Source: Trichoplusia ni (lineage: Eukaryota; Arthropoda; Insecta; Lepidoptera; Noctuidae). From it: a stretch of DNA of 64,000 nucleotides. This document shows, in pieces, positions 1 to 11,400 of this stretch; positions within the stretch are counted from its first letter, which is position 1; the number at the start of each line of letters is the position of its first letter. The notes beneath the pieces were generated by a model that worked only from the letters and a program-made list of their open reading frames with translations, was not told the origin of the DNA and searched no databases. The position numbers were made by a program, and so were the translations under genes. The stretch spans positions 1,798,001 to 1,862,000 of the forward strand of contig NC_039481.1 of the NCBI RefSeq assembly GCF_003590095.1, in the 5' to 3' direction.

Positions 1-935
1 GTCCTGGGTTGGAACAGGATAAAAAAAGCCAATCACAGTAGATAGCAATTCCGTGGTCTCTGTTACCAGGGAAATTGAAGCATTTCGGTAGCAGTAGTTA
101 CAACTCTGCCTCTATATTTTCAGAACGCGGAGTAAGTCCAGAAGTCCTGGGTAGGCAGAACTGAGACCGGTACGGGAGGACTGACCTCGAAACCGCTAGA
201 TAAAGTAAATCACCACGGTTTCGGTCGTCATAGTACTCGTTCCGTGCCCGCTTTTGAAATCATGACGCCTCGCATCATTGTATTGCATTTCTTACGGCTT
301 TAGGGCTAGTGAGATGTTATATGAAGATAAGCAAGAATAACAAGTGATTCTATGAGTTGCACGCTACACTAAAGTTCGTGGGTTGCGCTTCCACAAATGA
401 CTCAAGCCATATGCGTAGATAGGGTTTGTATACCTACGTAAAAGCTCCCACAGAGGAAAGGAAATTCCCGATGTTGTTTATAGATGAAAATTGAGATAAG
501 AGACACTTCGATGTGATGTGACATGTATTTTATTTTAAAGTCACTTACATTCACATATTGTATTTACATGATAAACGTCTTTGGCGTCTGGTTAACGCGA
601 TCATGGTTTAAGCGATTAAAATAGCTGTTTTTCAACTGCACGCCATTAATCTGAAAAACAAGCGTAGGAGGCATCCTTCTAGACGTGGTAACCTCGGCAA
701 GGTCGTCGAGAGTCGGCCGACTGTTACATTAAAACATACAAACAACTGTGGGATATAAGAACAAGGATGAATGTAATGATGTCACGGGGCAACAGTAACT
801 ATCTATGAAAAGAAGGAAGACCTTTCCCCTTCAGTGGGATAGACATAAAATACAATATCGAGTACCTGTAACCAAGAAGCCCTAAAGAAATTAAGATCAC
901 TATAATGTAGAAGAACATATTATCGGTATGGGTGA

Positions 936-960
936 GTGTTGCGGGTTCGATTCCCGTATT
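936..960 (+). repeat. Remnant of tRNA-derived SINE (B box)
   Basis: The string GCGGGTTCGATTCCCGTA is an almost perfect RNA polymerase III B box with its flanking stem. No complete tRNA cloverleaf can be folded around it and the A-box side is missing. It is best read as a degraded head of the SINE family found elsewhere in this window. Confidence 0.45.
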
Positions 961-1572
961 GAATTTTGATATCACAAAATAAATAATGGTTTCCATGTCT
1001 TTTGATTATGAAACTGTCCCTATGGATAGTGGCAAGTTGGAAAAAACAACTAGGTACCTACCAGCGAAGTGAAAAAACATGAACTGAGGGATACCTACCT
1101 ATACATATAATAGGTATATATTTTACATGAAACATTAGTTGACCGACGCATGCGATTTTATGCAATGCCCTATTTATAAGTAATGGAAAGTTAGATTATG
1201 TGAGTGCTTCCGTTTGAAAACTATTTGCTTGCATTGCACTGCGTGAAACCTGGCTTGCGGTCAACTATGTTAAATACCAACGCGCTGAGCTAAGCATGCA
1301 TGCGCTTACAAAAACAAACACACCGTTTGTCTTATGAAATTTATTGTCTTCTTTTCCTTTTCTCTTCACTTTTCGCTTCTTCCCGACTAATTTTCTTCGG
1401 GAATTAATGATATGGCCGGATTAATGCAAAATTCTTGTCGCAAATAGGAGTTTTGGATACGTAATTGCACTTTTATATCATTATTTACGAGGCTCTTTAC
1501 CTATATTCATGCAAGTTAGGTAGGTTTCTAAACGTCTTTCGTGTTATGCGACAATCCCCTTCCTGCCTCACT

Positions 1573-1825
1573 GGGCCCCAATTCTGCTACTTACAATGGC
1601 CGATGAATTAATGAAATTTGGCTCAAAATGTCAATTTTCGTATTCTCATAAGCATTTTATTACACAATAATAGAAAATTCAGTGCGGGACGGTACACTCA
1701 AGGTCAATACAATTAACTTTCAATTATTATATAGGCAAAATGCTTAAGGTAATAGGAATAACTTCCAATTTAATCCAGTTGCCATTCATTCATCGGCCAT
1801 TGTAAAATAGCAGAATCGGGGCTCT
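1573..1825 (+). mobile_element. MITE-like element, copy A, with about 40-bp terminal inverted repeats
   Basis: The left end begins CCCCAATTCTGCTACTTAC and continues into AATGGCCGATGAAT. The right end carries the reverse complement (ATTCATCGGCCATTGTA, then TAGCAGAATCGGGG). The whole element of about 250 bp recurs in inverted orientation at 6303-6553 with the same internal sequence. There is no transposase frame, so it is a non-autonomous foldback or MITE-type element. Target-site duplications are not clear, so the superfamily is not assigned. Confidence 0.8.
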
Positions 1826-2298
1826 GGTATACCATGATAGGTGTTGACTTTCTCTTATTTAAAAATCCTAAGGAACTTAGACACGTATAATATATACTCC
1901 TGAAAGAAGATACAGGTGAGTCTATCGTCTCGCAGTTCTGTCTGTAAAATTACGTGATGACTCAAAACAATATTCATGATTTTTTCTAGATGTAAATAAG
2001 AAATAACATTCAACGCAAATAACCCATCAGTAGGTATAATCAACCTACACGAATGCTGCGGCCTACAGTGGAATCCGTGATATACACATATGTGATGATT
2101 CAAGCAAACGAAAAACACTTCATAAATTAATGAGTATTATTACCCTCTGCTTGAGTTCTGTTGCATGCAGCATTCCTCACGAGATTTGATTATCCTTAAC
2201 CCACTTGTGACATCACATTCAACAACAAGCATTTTATAATTTCTGTGTAAAATTCGTGCGGGCTTCGGGAATGACGTGAAAATTGCAATGACAGTGAT

Positions 2299-2308
2299 CT
2301 AAAAATAA
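2299..2308 (+). promoter_or_regulatory. Perfect MEF2 consensus upstream of myofilin
   Basis: CTAAAAATAA fits the MEF2 consensus YTAWWWWTAR at every position. It lies about 45 bp upstream of an insect initiator-like TCAGTC (2345-2350) and 93 bp upstream of the start codon. MEF2 drives many insect muscle structural genes, which agrees with the muscle identity of the gene. The AT-rich motif could also act as a weak TATA element. Function is inferred from sequence only. Confidence 0.6.
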
Positions 2309-2400
2309 GGTCGACAGCGTCGCGCCGCTGCGCGCGTTCTCTCTTCAGTCGAGGACCAACCGCCGCGAGTTACAGTCGAACGAATCATAAATCAGCAGCC

Positions 2401-5400
2401 ATGGTATACGAGAGTGACTTCTACACGACCCGCCGCCCCTACAGGCCCAGCACCAGCTACAGCACCGTGACGGTGAGTGCTGCTGCCGCCCTTCTAACAC
2501 CTTCTACTGAGCGTGCCTCACACCTCGCTCCACTCTCTCCCGGGAGCCGGACGCCCCTCGCACCAGCTCGACCCTCACTGTCGCTCGCGTCCCTCGACAA
2601 ATTGCTCTGACGCCCCTCCCGCCTCATCGATGTACAAAGTGTTTTTGTTCAGTGATTTCATTCCGCAACAATGATAACGTGATACTAAGATCTCTCGCTG
2701 TCTTCCCAAGTGTCAACTTGATCCCGTTTTTGTTAGTCCGCTTGTAAACATTATTGCTATTCTTAAGGTATTCGACGTCGTTACATCGTGCTCTATGGAC
2801 TTAGGTTTTGATAGACGTCGTTCATGGTAGCGTTCCGCAAGTGGGTCATTTCGTATCGAGAAACTGAGTCGGAAAGCGGAGCTACCGGGCGCGCCAAATA
2901 TAGCCGCGGCTGGAGTCGCGCCCGCCCGACTAACGGCGACTTCTCCGCTTGCAGCGGCCGCTCGGCGACTGGGAGAAGGTGCCGTTCGTGCCGCGGCCGA
3001 GTCTCGTGCCGGATCCGGTGACGGCGTACGGCCGGCGCTCGCGGCCCGGCGCGCGCGCCTCCGTGCTCGAGCCCGTCACCCGCCAGAACATCCCGCCGAA
3101 GCCAGAGTCTAAGCTGGCGCCACTAGCGCCGTACGTTTCCCCGCGCGACCAGACGCGGCTGCGCGTGCTCGCGGCCGTGGGCCAGCGCGAGCGCACCTTC
3201 GAGTCGGACCCGCTGGGCACGCCGCGCGACCACATGGACGTGGTGCTGGCGCAGTCGCACGGGCGTCCCTCTCATGCGCCTCATCGCCACGTCTTTTACA
3301 GCAACTACGCGTCGTACTGACGGGCGCTATCTCTCTTTGTCGTGTGTCGCTTTCGCTAGTAAGCAATAGTCGGTCGGGTCGGTGCGAGGGTGGGCGGCGA
3401 GGTGTGATCGGCGGTTGCTATAGGGCGCGGTTGTTGCAGACGCCGCGCCACTACGTGGTGGTGGACCGCGACCCCGTGAGGCCGCGCCGCGCCGAGGAGC
3501 AGTACTCGTACTCGTACCAGAGCACGAGCGAGCGCTCGACGGGCAGCGGGCTGCCGCAGCGCAGCTCTTACAGCAGCACGGTGGAGCGGCGCGCGGGCAG
3601 CGGCCCGGGCGGCTACTCGTACAGCAGCGAGCGCTCCAGCAACCTGGGCGGCCCCGGAGGCTACTCGTACTCGTCCGCGTCGAGCGGCCGCCTGCCCTAC
3701 GGCACCACCTACCGCCACTACTCGTACCGCGTGTAGCGCCCCGGCTCCCGCCCTCCCCGCCCTGCCCGCCTCCCCACCCTCACCCCATGACTCCAGCACC
3801 CCAGCTTCCCTCACAAGTAACTACCTAATCAGTATTCGCAGTAACGTAATGTGATCGCTCTACTTTATTTGTTCACAAGTGGAAGTTGATCTAGTTGAGT
3901 ACTAGAGCTTTTTAATGTTACTTTAAATTATTGTTTAAAATGTGATTTAGACTGAATTTTTAATAAAGCTTGCGTTTTCTAATACATTTCTATTTTCTTT
4001 GTGTCGTGTTCACACAACAACCCAGAGACGAGGGGTCGATGATGAGCTCGATCCTTGTTTACTAACTCTATGTTCATGTTATTCCTATTCTGTGTATTTT
4101 GGTTTTGTCTACATTTCTTACTTGTTTTATTTTACAATTCTTATAGAATCTGTCAATTTAACTATTTACCTATGTGTTGAAAAGTACCAACAGTAAAATC
4201 TGCTTCAGATATAGGTAACAAACGAATTACAAACACAAACAAAGTTTGAAAATAGCCACAGTTATAACATGCGCACTGAAAGCTGTAGATGACATCATCG
4301 TATCTTACTATACCACCCAAAAACAACACTAAGTATTTTTTTGTAATAATTTACGTCGAGTAACTGTGTAGGATATATTTAGGTACATTGTTAGACAAAC
4401 AAAACCAGACATAATGTAACAATAGAACATGAACTGTACGAGGAGAGGGCTACTGGCTGGAGGACTATTGTAATTGTGAAAAAGAGACGCCACCCTACGC
4501 TGTAGAGAACGCCGTCTTGCTTGCACAACTGCGCCAGTCCTCCTTCGAAGATGTCGGTAGACTCTCTGAGCAGACATATATTCCTTGGTACAGCCAAAGA
4601 AACAAATATAATTATTATAACCGTGCCTATTCTCCTGACAGCCGTTGTCGTCAGTGTACTACCTATCGTCTTTACTACCCTACTATCACTCGCCGTACAT
4701 TACGTACGTACCCAAGCTCTCTCAGGTAAGTTGGAGATGACTGTAGATAGCGCACTGTATGTAAATCATCCTTGGCTGCCGGGTGTACACCGCCATACAC
4801 CGTCATCTAGACATGCACAATGCACTGCTAAGTAAGTAACTGCTTAAAAGCACTTAAGCCAGGTACATCAAGATGCACTCAGTAAATGTATATAGTATCA
4901 GTTTTATATCAATTTGTAAATATTCCGTTAATTTTTCACCAGTTTCAGTTGTTAGTTTTACATGACATTGCACGTTTTTTGTAAATATTTCAGTACCGTG
5001 CAGTTTGTTTACACCGACACTTCTCAATGTGATGTAATATTTGCATAGACACAACACAGTGTAAAGAACTAAATCATGCTCAAAATTAAATATATTTCTT
5101 TTATTTCGAGTACTTAGGTACTTTCTTTCAAAACGTTAATATTAATGACTAGTTATTCGTTTGCGCGGTTCTAAAACATCATACGTATGGAGAAGAATCC
5201 GCAAGAAACTGCCTTACACTTTTAAAAACAAAATTCTGTAGGAATTAGTAGGTAGGAACACAGTATCTTAAATATATTACAGTATTTATACTACCCTACA
5301 TTTGATCATTTTACACTACGTACGAGTACCTACCACGCTATTTCGAGATTAGAAGAATGTAGTAGAAATATAAACACATTCCAAAATAAACTAACAAGAA

Positions 5401-8400
5401 GTTTAAAGGAAAACTCTTCGATCAATCAAAACTGTTTTAGTTTACCTCGACCCACTTGTGATCAACAAGTCGTAAAATTAAATATTCAAGCATTGTTAAT
5501 TTCCTAACAACTCGTGCCAGCTTTTGAACTGAAGGGCTGAAACGCCTACCTATCTAATTTATACCAAGGAATGTGGAATGGAAGAGATGTTTGAATAGTC
5601 GATTACGAAACTCAATTCAATTTCATAATGTTGTCACCAGTTGACCAATATCAAGTATTTTATGTGAATTTAATTTAGAAGCTGCGATAAAAGTTTACAG
5701 CGTTAGTGGAATTTTGAGTCGAGGATAGGAGTATCTAAGTTCCTTAATTTATATGAAATTGCCATTTATGTTTTAAAATTTCAAAATATCATGAATACCT
5801 GTGATGCTAAACATACTTAAAGCATAGGTTTCATATCTACTAGATTGAATTATATATTTATAGGCTATAATTTATGAGACACTGCTTGCAAAGCATAGGT
5901 ACTTTGGTTGTTTAAGTAACAATTGTACTATTTCCGCGCTATGGTTGTTATGCACTTATGGCTTACTACCTCTTAAACTAATGTGGAAGATGGATGCGGC
6001 GCTAAACCTTGTAGATAGGGTTGGCTTTTAAACGTCATGATACAAAATTTGCCCTAGGCTAGACTAGACTCCCGGAAGGAATTCTTGTGTCGCGGGGATC
6101 TTGCAAACATCCAAGTAGTAGGTATAGATAGATAGAATATTCTTTATTGCACACCACATAAGTACAGGATTTTATATCAATAAATAAATACATGGTGCCA
6201 CAATGTACAAAGACATTTAGAACAGACTTAGAACAAGCGTTCGTGTATCACACAAATGCTTGTCCTACGCGGGGACAGTGGCGTGGTCACCTGTGCCACT
6301 CTGTGCCCCGATTCTGCTATTTCCAAAGGCCGATGAATGAATGGCAACTGGATTAAATATGAAATTATTCCTATTCTCTTAAGCATTTTGCCAAAACAAT
6401 AATTGGATGTTAATTGTATTGATCTTGAGTGCACTGTCCCGTACTGAATTTCCAATTTTTGTGCTGAAAAATGCTTAACAGAATACGAAAATTGACATTT
6501 TAAGCTAAATTTCATTCATTCATCGGCCATTGTAAATAGCAGAATTGGGGCCCTGATCCATGCAGTCAATTATCTCTTTTTTACGCGATATTTATATGAA
6601 TTTTCCAATTTTTACAAGTGGGCGCATGGCTTTACAGAAGACCAAGCCCCTAAAACATCGAACAACTCTTACCGCCCCAAGACCGGGCTTATTCGAAATA
6701 AAGAATAAACGGCCCTTGCGTTTAGCGCGCTAGCAAATACTAGTTTAGTCCAAGTTGAAGTCTACCATAAGGGGTAACAGCATAATCAGTAAATAAACCT
6801 AATAACAACTCTTAGATAGTACAATAGATTAATCTATGTACAATTCAAATATGAGTCTTAATTTATTTCAGCCATTCTGACTGTCCTCATAATCATAGTT
6901 AAGAAACACCTGTGTCACGAATAGTTTAACACCAGCCAAAATGTTGATTCAGATATCACTCCATCCGTCTGGCATGATCACCACAACCATATAAAAAGAT
7001 AAAATATTACCCATTGAGCTAAATGATTGTTTTATATCTGAAGCGAATAGATTTACACAAGTGGGATCAACGAACCTAGAATCCGCCCTTGAATTGTTAT
7101 TCAGCTAATATAAATATATGTCTCGAAATAGTTTGCTGATGTAGAAGCAACGGATGTACGCCAGTAGGCAGGCTGTCTAGCGAAACGTAGGTACTTGCAA
7201 TTTTCTCTAGATTATTCGCGTCATATTTAAATAGCATTTTATATAGAATTCCGTTAATGCAGTTTGAACAGATATCCAATTATCGGAATTGCCCAATTTT
7301 AAAATAGAAGTTTGAGTGAGAAATGTCTACCTGAAAGTTTTATTCATGACATTTTTGCTGCAATGAATTAAAAAGTCCATATTCTTCAATGTTTATAAAT
7401 TATTTTCTGAAATTGCTTTAGTTAGAAAAATATAATATATGCAAGTAACTGAAGGTTTGGCAACGATGTAAGACCGGATGTCTGACAAGTTCTAAGAAAT
7501 TTCTCTTTTGGCAACTCTTCACCAAGGTATAAAATCAAACTCAAAATCTGTTAGAATTCCTATAGGTATCCATGTGGAACCGAAAATAGAAGTGTACAAT
7601 ATAATTTTGTAATTCCTTGTACCTTCTAGAGGAAACCAATCCATTTCTATAAATATTGAGCAGATGTGCAAAAGAAAAATATAAGGTAGATATTTAATAT
7701 GCACCAGCTAACTGCTTAGTACCTAGGTGTGAGCCAACTCGCAGTGAGCTAGCGTGGTGATCAACGCTCAAACCTTTTCTACATAGGACGAGGCCTGTGC
7801 CCAACAATTGTACCTACTTCTTTAGGCTGATATTTCATTAATAGGTAGTATTCACGAGCCACAGGACTACCTAAGCATTATATCACGGGCATTCAAAGCT
7901 TAACTTAGTTTAGGATTTTCAGTTACAATCTCGTACCGAGAATTATCCACGAGGCAAATGGGAAAATTTGAACCTGCAATTTATATATTTTGTATAAAAT
8001 TTTATACTGTAGTAAAATCCAAACATTCTGTTCTGAAACGTGACTGAAATGTATGTAAGCAACATTATTTGCAGACAGCACGTTTCGAGCGGAGAAAAAC
8101 AACGTTTTCCCAGGCGGTTAGGAATAGGGTTCGAATAGTCGGTGCTAGTTGGTATACAACACATTATAATAGCTACGAAAATCGTTTTCACGTGTGTTAC
8201 ACAAGGTTACACGTGTTTGTGAAGATTGCATCTATGTAAACACTCCAAATATTCAAAGCAGTTCTGTAAAGCTCGTTCGATTTTCTGACTTGCTTCAAAC
8301 AGCAAGTGCGAAATAAACGGTCTATATTTTTATAACATTTTTGATGTCTAATTATTTGCGTTATTTATTATACACACATAACCACACCGGTTATACTAAT

Positions 8401-11400
8401 TACGGCATACGACGTAACATTCGCCTGGCAAGCGGCCAAACGAACGTACTGTAATCAAACCAACACTGGCTGAAAACATTCTCCGTCGCAATAAAAAGTA
8501 TTTGCAAAACATGTCGTTTACAATTAAACAAGATTTGTTAGGAGCTTTAATTCTTTTAACAACTTATATTAATCCTTAACGATTGACATTGGAATGAGCG
8601 ACCCGGAAACATTCGAAAGTGGATTAGATAGTGACATTGACACTGGTTATACGCGGATTGTGGATAGATGTACCTAAGAAAACAATTAAATGCAGTGGTT
8701 GCTTTCATAAGTCTACAATTCTTAAAATTGATGAATCATTCACGTTTCTTTACTCAATATTTCGTATCTTTATTGCGTTGTAAAATGTACATTTGTAAGT
8801 TTGCCTTAGCTGGTGAGTTGTAATATAAACACTATTTTGGACCCTTTCGGACACAGCATAGCATATTTTTGGGAGAAGAGGAAGAGAACTTAGTTTGTTT
8901 TTAAATCGTTTGTTACGTTAATTGAAATGTTTGCACCCGTCAGACTAATTTTTATTCAATTTTGACAAAAGAAAAGTCATGTTGGGCATAAAACAATTCC
9001 AAACTTAGGTAATAAGATCTTTCAAAAGCCAGTCAAGATACTTCACCAACCTTGAGAAGTTTTCAATTTATGATGTTTACCCAAAACACCGGACGGATGT
9101 ATCACTCCCTAGATAAGTGTGGAAACAAAAGCTGGAATCGGATCAAGGGAAAGAATTTTTGGCAACAATACAAAGGCCAAGAATACTGGTAAACGCCCAT
9201 GTTATTATAAGAAACTTATTTCACAGAAAAAAAAAACAATTTGAGTTCATTCTCACCAGCTGGATAGATAGAATAGGACGATCATGAATCAACTGATTAA
9301 AAGACTATATGATTAATAAGCTGGCAAAGATGGTCATGGTAACTTGATAGCATTCCTAGCTGGTCTTCCAAAACGTTGTCACGTTTCCTGTTGATTGAAA
9401 CTTGGCAATTAAACAACTGACTATTATACTACACACTCATTATCTACAGTCTGTAATAAGTCAAATAAATTTAACGAAAAACAGAAAGAAAAATGTATCA
9501 TCCGCTCGTTATTGCAAAAAAAGGTTTTAAAGATCATATTTCTTTTGTACATAAATAGAAATTGGAGAATATTCCATGGTAATAAAAGTTGCAATCACTC
9601 TCGACTGTTGTGCGCATGTGCGCAACCAAATCTAAATTTACAGCGGCCGATGATTCACGTCGCCATTGAGACGTACAGTAAGGTCCTCCACCGAAATAGC
9701 CCTATGATTTGGCGTATTATAAACACACACATCGTGTAGAATTCCATGTTTTGTTCAGATTTTCATCAGATATTTTCCGCTTTGTTAAACCCACAAACAT
9801 ATCTCGTTACATTTGCACCGGGCAGTGCTTTAAACAATGCTTGGTACATCTCAGAGCTGTCATTAGCTTTTCACAGCGTCAGACAAAAAACTGTTTTGGT
9901 ATCTAGTTGCATGTTTAGACTTTTATGCATGAAAATTACGATATATAGATGGAAGTAATATCGTTATGCTTGTTTCTTCCTCTAGTTTAAAGTATAGGAG
10001 AATGCTGCACGTAAATTTACTATTTTGAACATAACAGTATTTTATGAGCTAAGTACATAAGCCACGTTTTCTAGTTATTTAATTTACAAGCTTTTGTCGA
10101 ATATTTAGCTGCAATTCATGTTCGTATTAAAAATAGCGGCTTGAAAAATACAAACACGAGTACATGGTCTAGGTCACACTGAATTAAAAAAGTAAAGGAA
10201 AATTTTATAATGTATGAAAATATCACAATAAAGAAGCTTTGAATGATGAGATTTTTGATGAATTATTGCCCACACGTGTCGTTAAAACGTGTGTTAAAGA
10301 GGCCATATGCTCGCATGTAAACGTTGGCTTTCATTATACTGCAGCGTTTATAGCTTCGGTGCTTTGATTAACCTTGAGTAAACACGAATTTTCAGGCTGA
10401 GCTGATATACAGGCCGACTTCTCGCACTGTCACTCGACTCGTCACATACCCGGAGGCGCCCCACCACGTCGTCCGCGTGCGCGTGCGTCCATCAGTGATC
10501 CTGCGTGAGCTGGACCGCATTGCGTACCGCCACCGCCCCGCTTTGTCCATCTCAGCTGTCGACGATTTCTGCCGCTCTGAATCAACCAAGGTACCTGTTA
10601 CTCGAGAACAGAGGGTATTTAAAGAAAGGGGCAGCTTTAAATATCAGTCTCTTGTTGTGATAGAAGCGATGCCTTTTGCGCTGTGTAATGCTTGCTTCCA
10701 CAACAGCACTGGACAGCACGCATAGCTGAGAGTTATAGGTCAAAACGCCAAACTCAATGTGCGTGACGAGGTTCGGGTTCGATCCCCGCATAGGATAGAC
10801 GGAATTCTTTAGTACGCGAGTAGTTGAAAAAAAAACAATCTAGCTTCAACAATTACTTAGCGTCAGAGCGTCCAGTAGAATGGCGCAGAAAAACCTTGCT
10901 ACAACAAAAACGTTTCGTTATATGTTTTCAAGATTAAATCCTTTTTCTAGCTAGGTATCTTAAATATTTCAGGCCTTCCAAGATGAGACAAGCCGCATTC
11001 GCGCCGATACCGCTGCCTTGTTGCAGCGCGCGCGTTCTGTCGTGCCCCGTGCTTCATCTGTAGCACCCCTCGACACAATCTACTCGTAAGTAAATAGACA
11101 AAGCTCAATACAACATATTCAAGAAGATTTTGTAGGCCGTGAGAGAACAAACCTCGAACGATTTGGAGAAACAAAAATATCTTTTTCGAATTTAACGCTA
11201 GAGCATTTGTAAAACCTTCTAGATGTATCAGATTCAAGGCCAGGTCATGTTTTTTCTCGGCCATTTTGTAGCTGTAGTCATTACAATGTCTACAGTACTG
11301 AAATAGCTCATTGATGCAACAATTAAACGGCCGCCCTGGCAGTGACATTGATGATTGACGACACAACTACCTGTCGCATGTCATTTGGCAATCATGTACC

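Larger units (their letters stand above)
1..2298. other. Sequence upstream of myofilin, no gene seen
   Basis: AT-rich sequence with no supported coding exon. Short open frames (for example minus strand 2118-1855) have no recognisable motif and no splice or codon support. It contains a tRNA-like B-box remnant near 938-957 and one copy of a short inverted-repeat element at about 1573-1825, both listed separately. The last few hundred bases presumably hold the myofilin promoter. Confidence 0.6.
4726..10395 (+). other. Large myofilin intron with repeats
   Basis: AT-rich sequence with no further supported exon. It contains the second MITE copy (6303-6553), pieces of a minus-strand SINE interrupted by another repeat (6060-6300), and a LINE 3' fragment (7731-7836). 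A palindromic CACACGT...ACGTGTG motif with an E-box CACGTG lies at 10271-10293. The 5 kb around 8-10 kb otherwise shows nothing I can interpret. Confidence 0.6.

Noticed and set aside
1855..2118. Minus-strand open frame of 87 codons upstream of myofilin
   Set aside because: No recognisable motif, unremarkable AT-rich codons, no splice or promoter context.
2930..3366. Two minus-strand frames over the first terminal exon
   Set aside because: Shadows of the GC-rich sense exon, low complexity, no family resemblance.
3356..3814. Minus-strand open frame of 152 codons rich in Ala, Arg and Val
   Set aside because: Antisense to the GC-rich myofilin terminal exon; long open frames are expected in such DNA and no motif is present.
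4521..4835. Hydrophobic frame that looks like a membrane segment (IIIITVPILLTAVVVSVLP)
   Set aside because: It runs through a perfect donor at 4726, has no ATG start, and is out of phase with the neighbouring myofilin exons; likely a shadow of the cassette exon.
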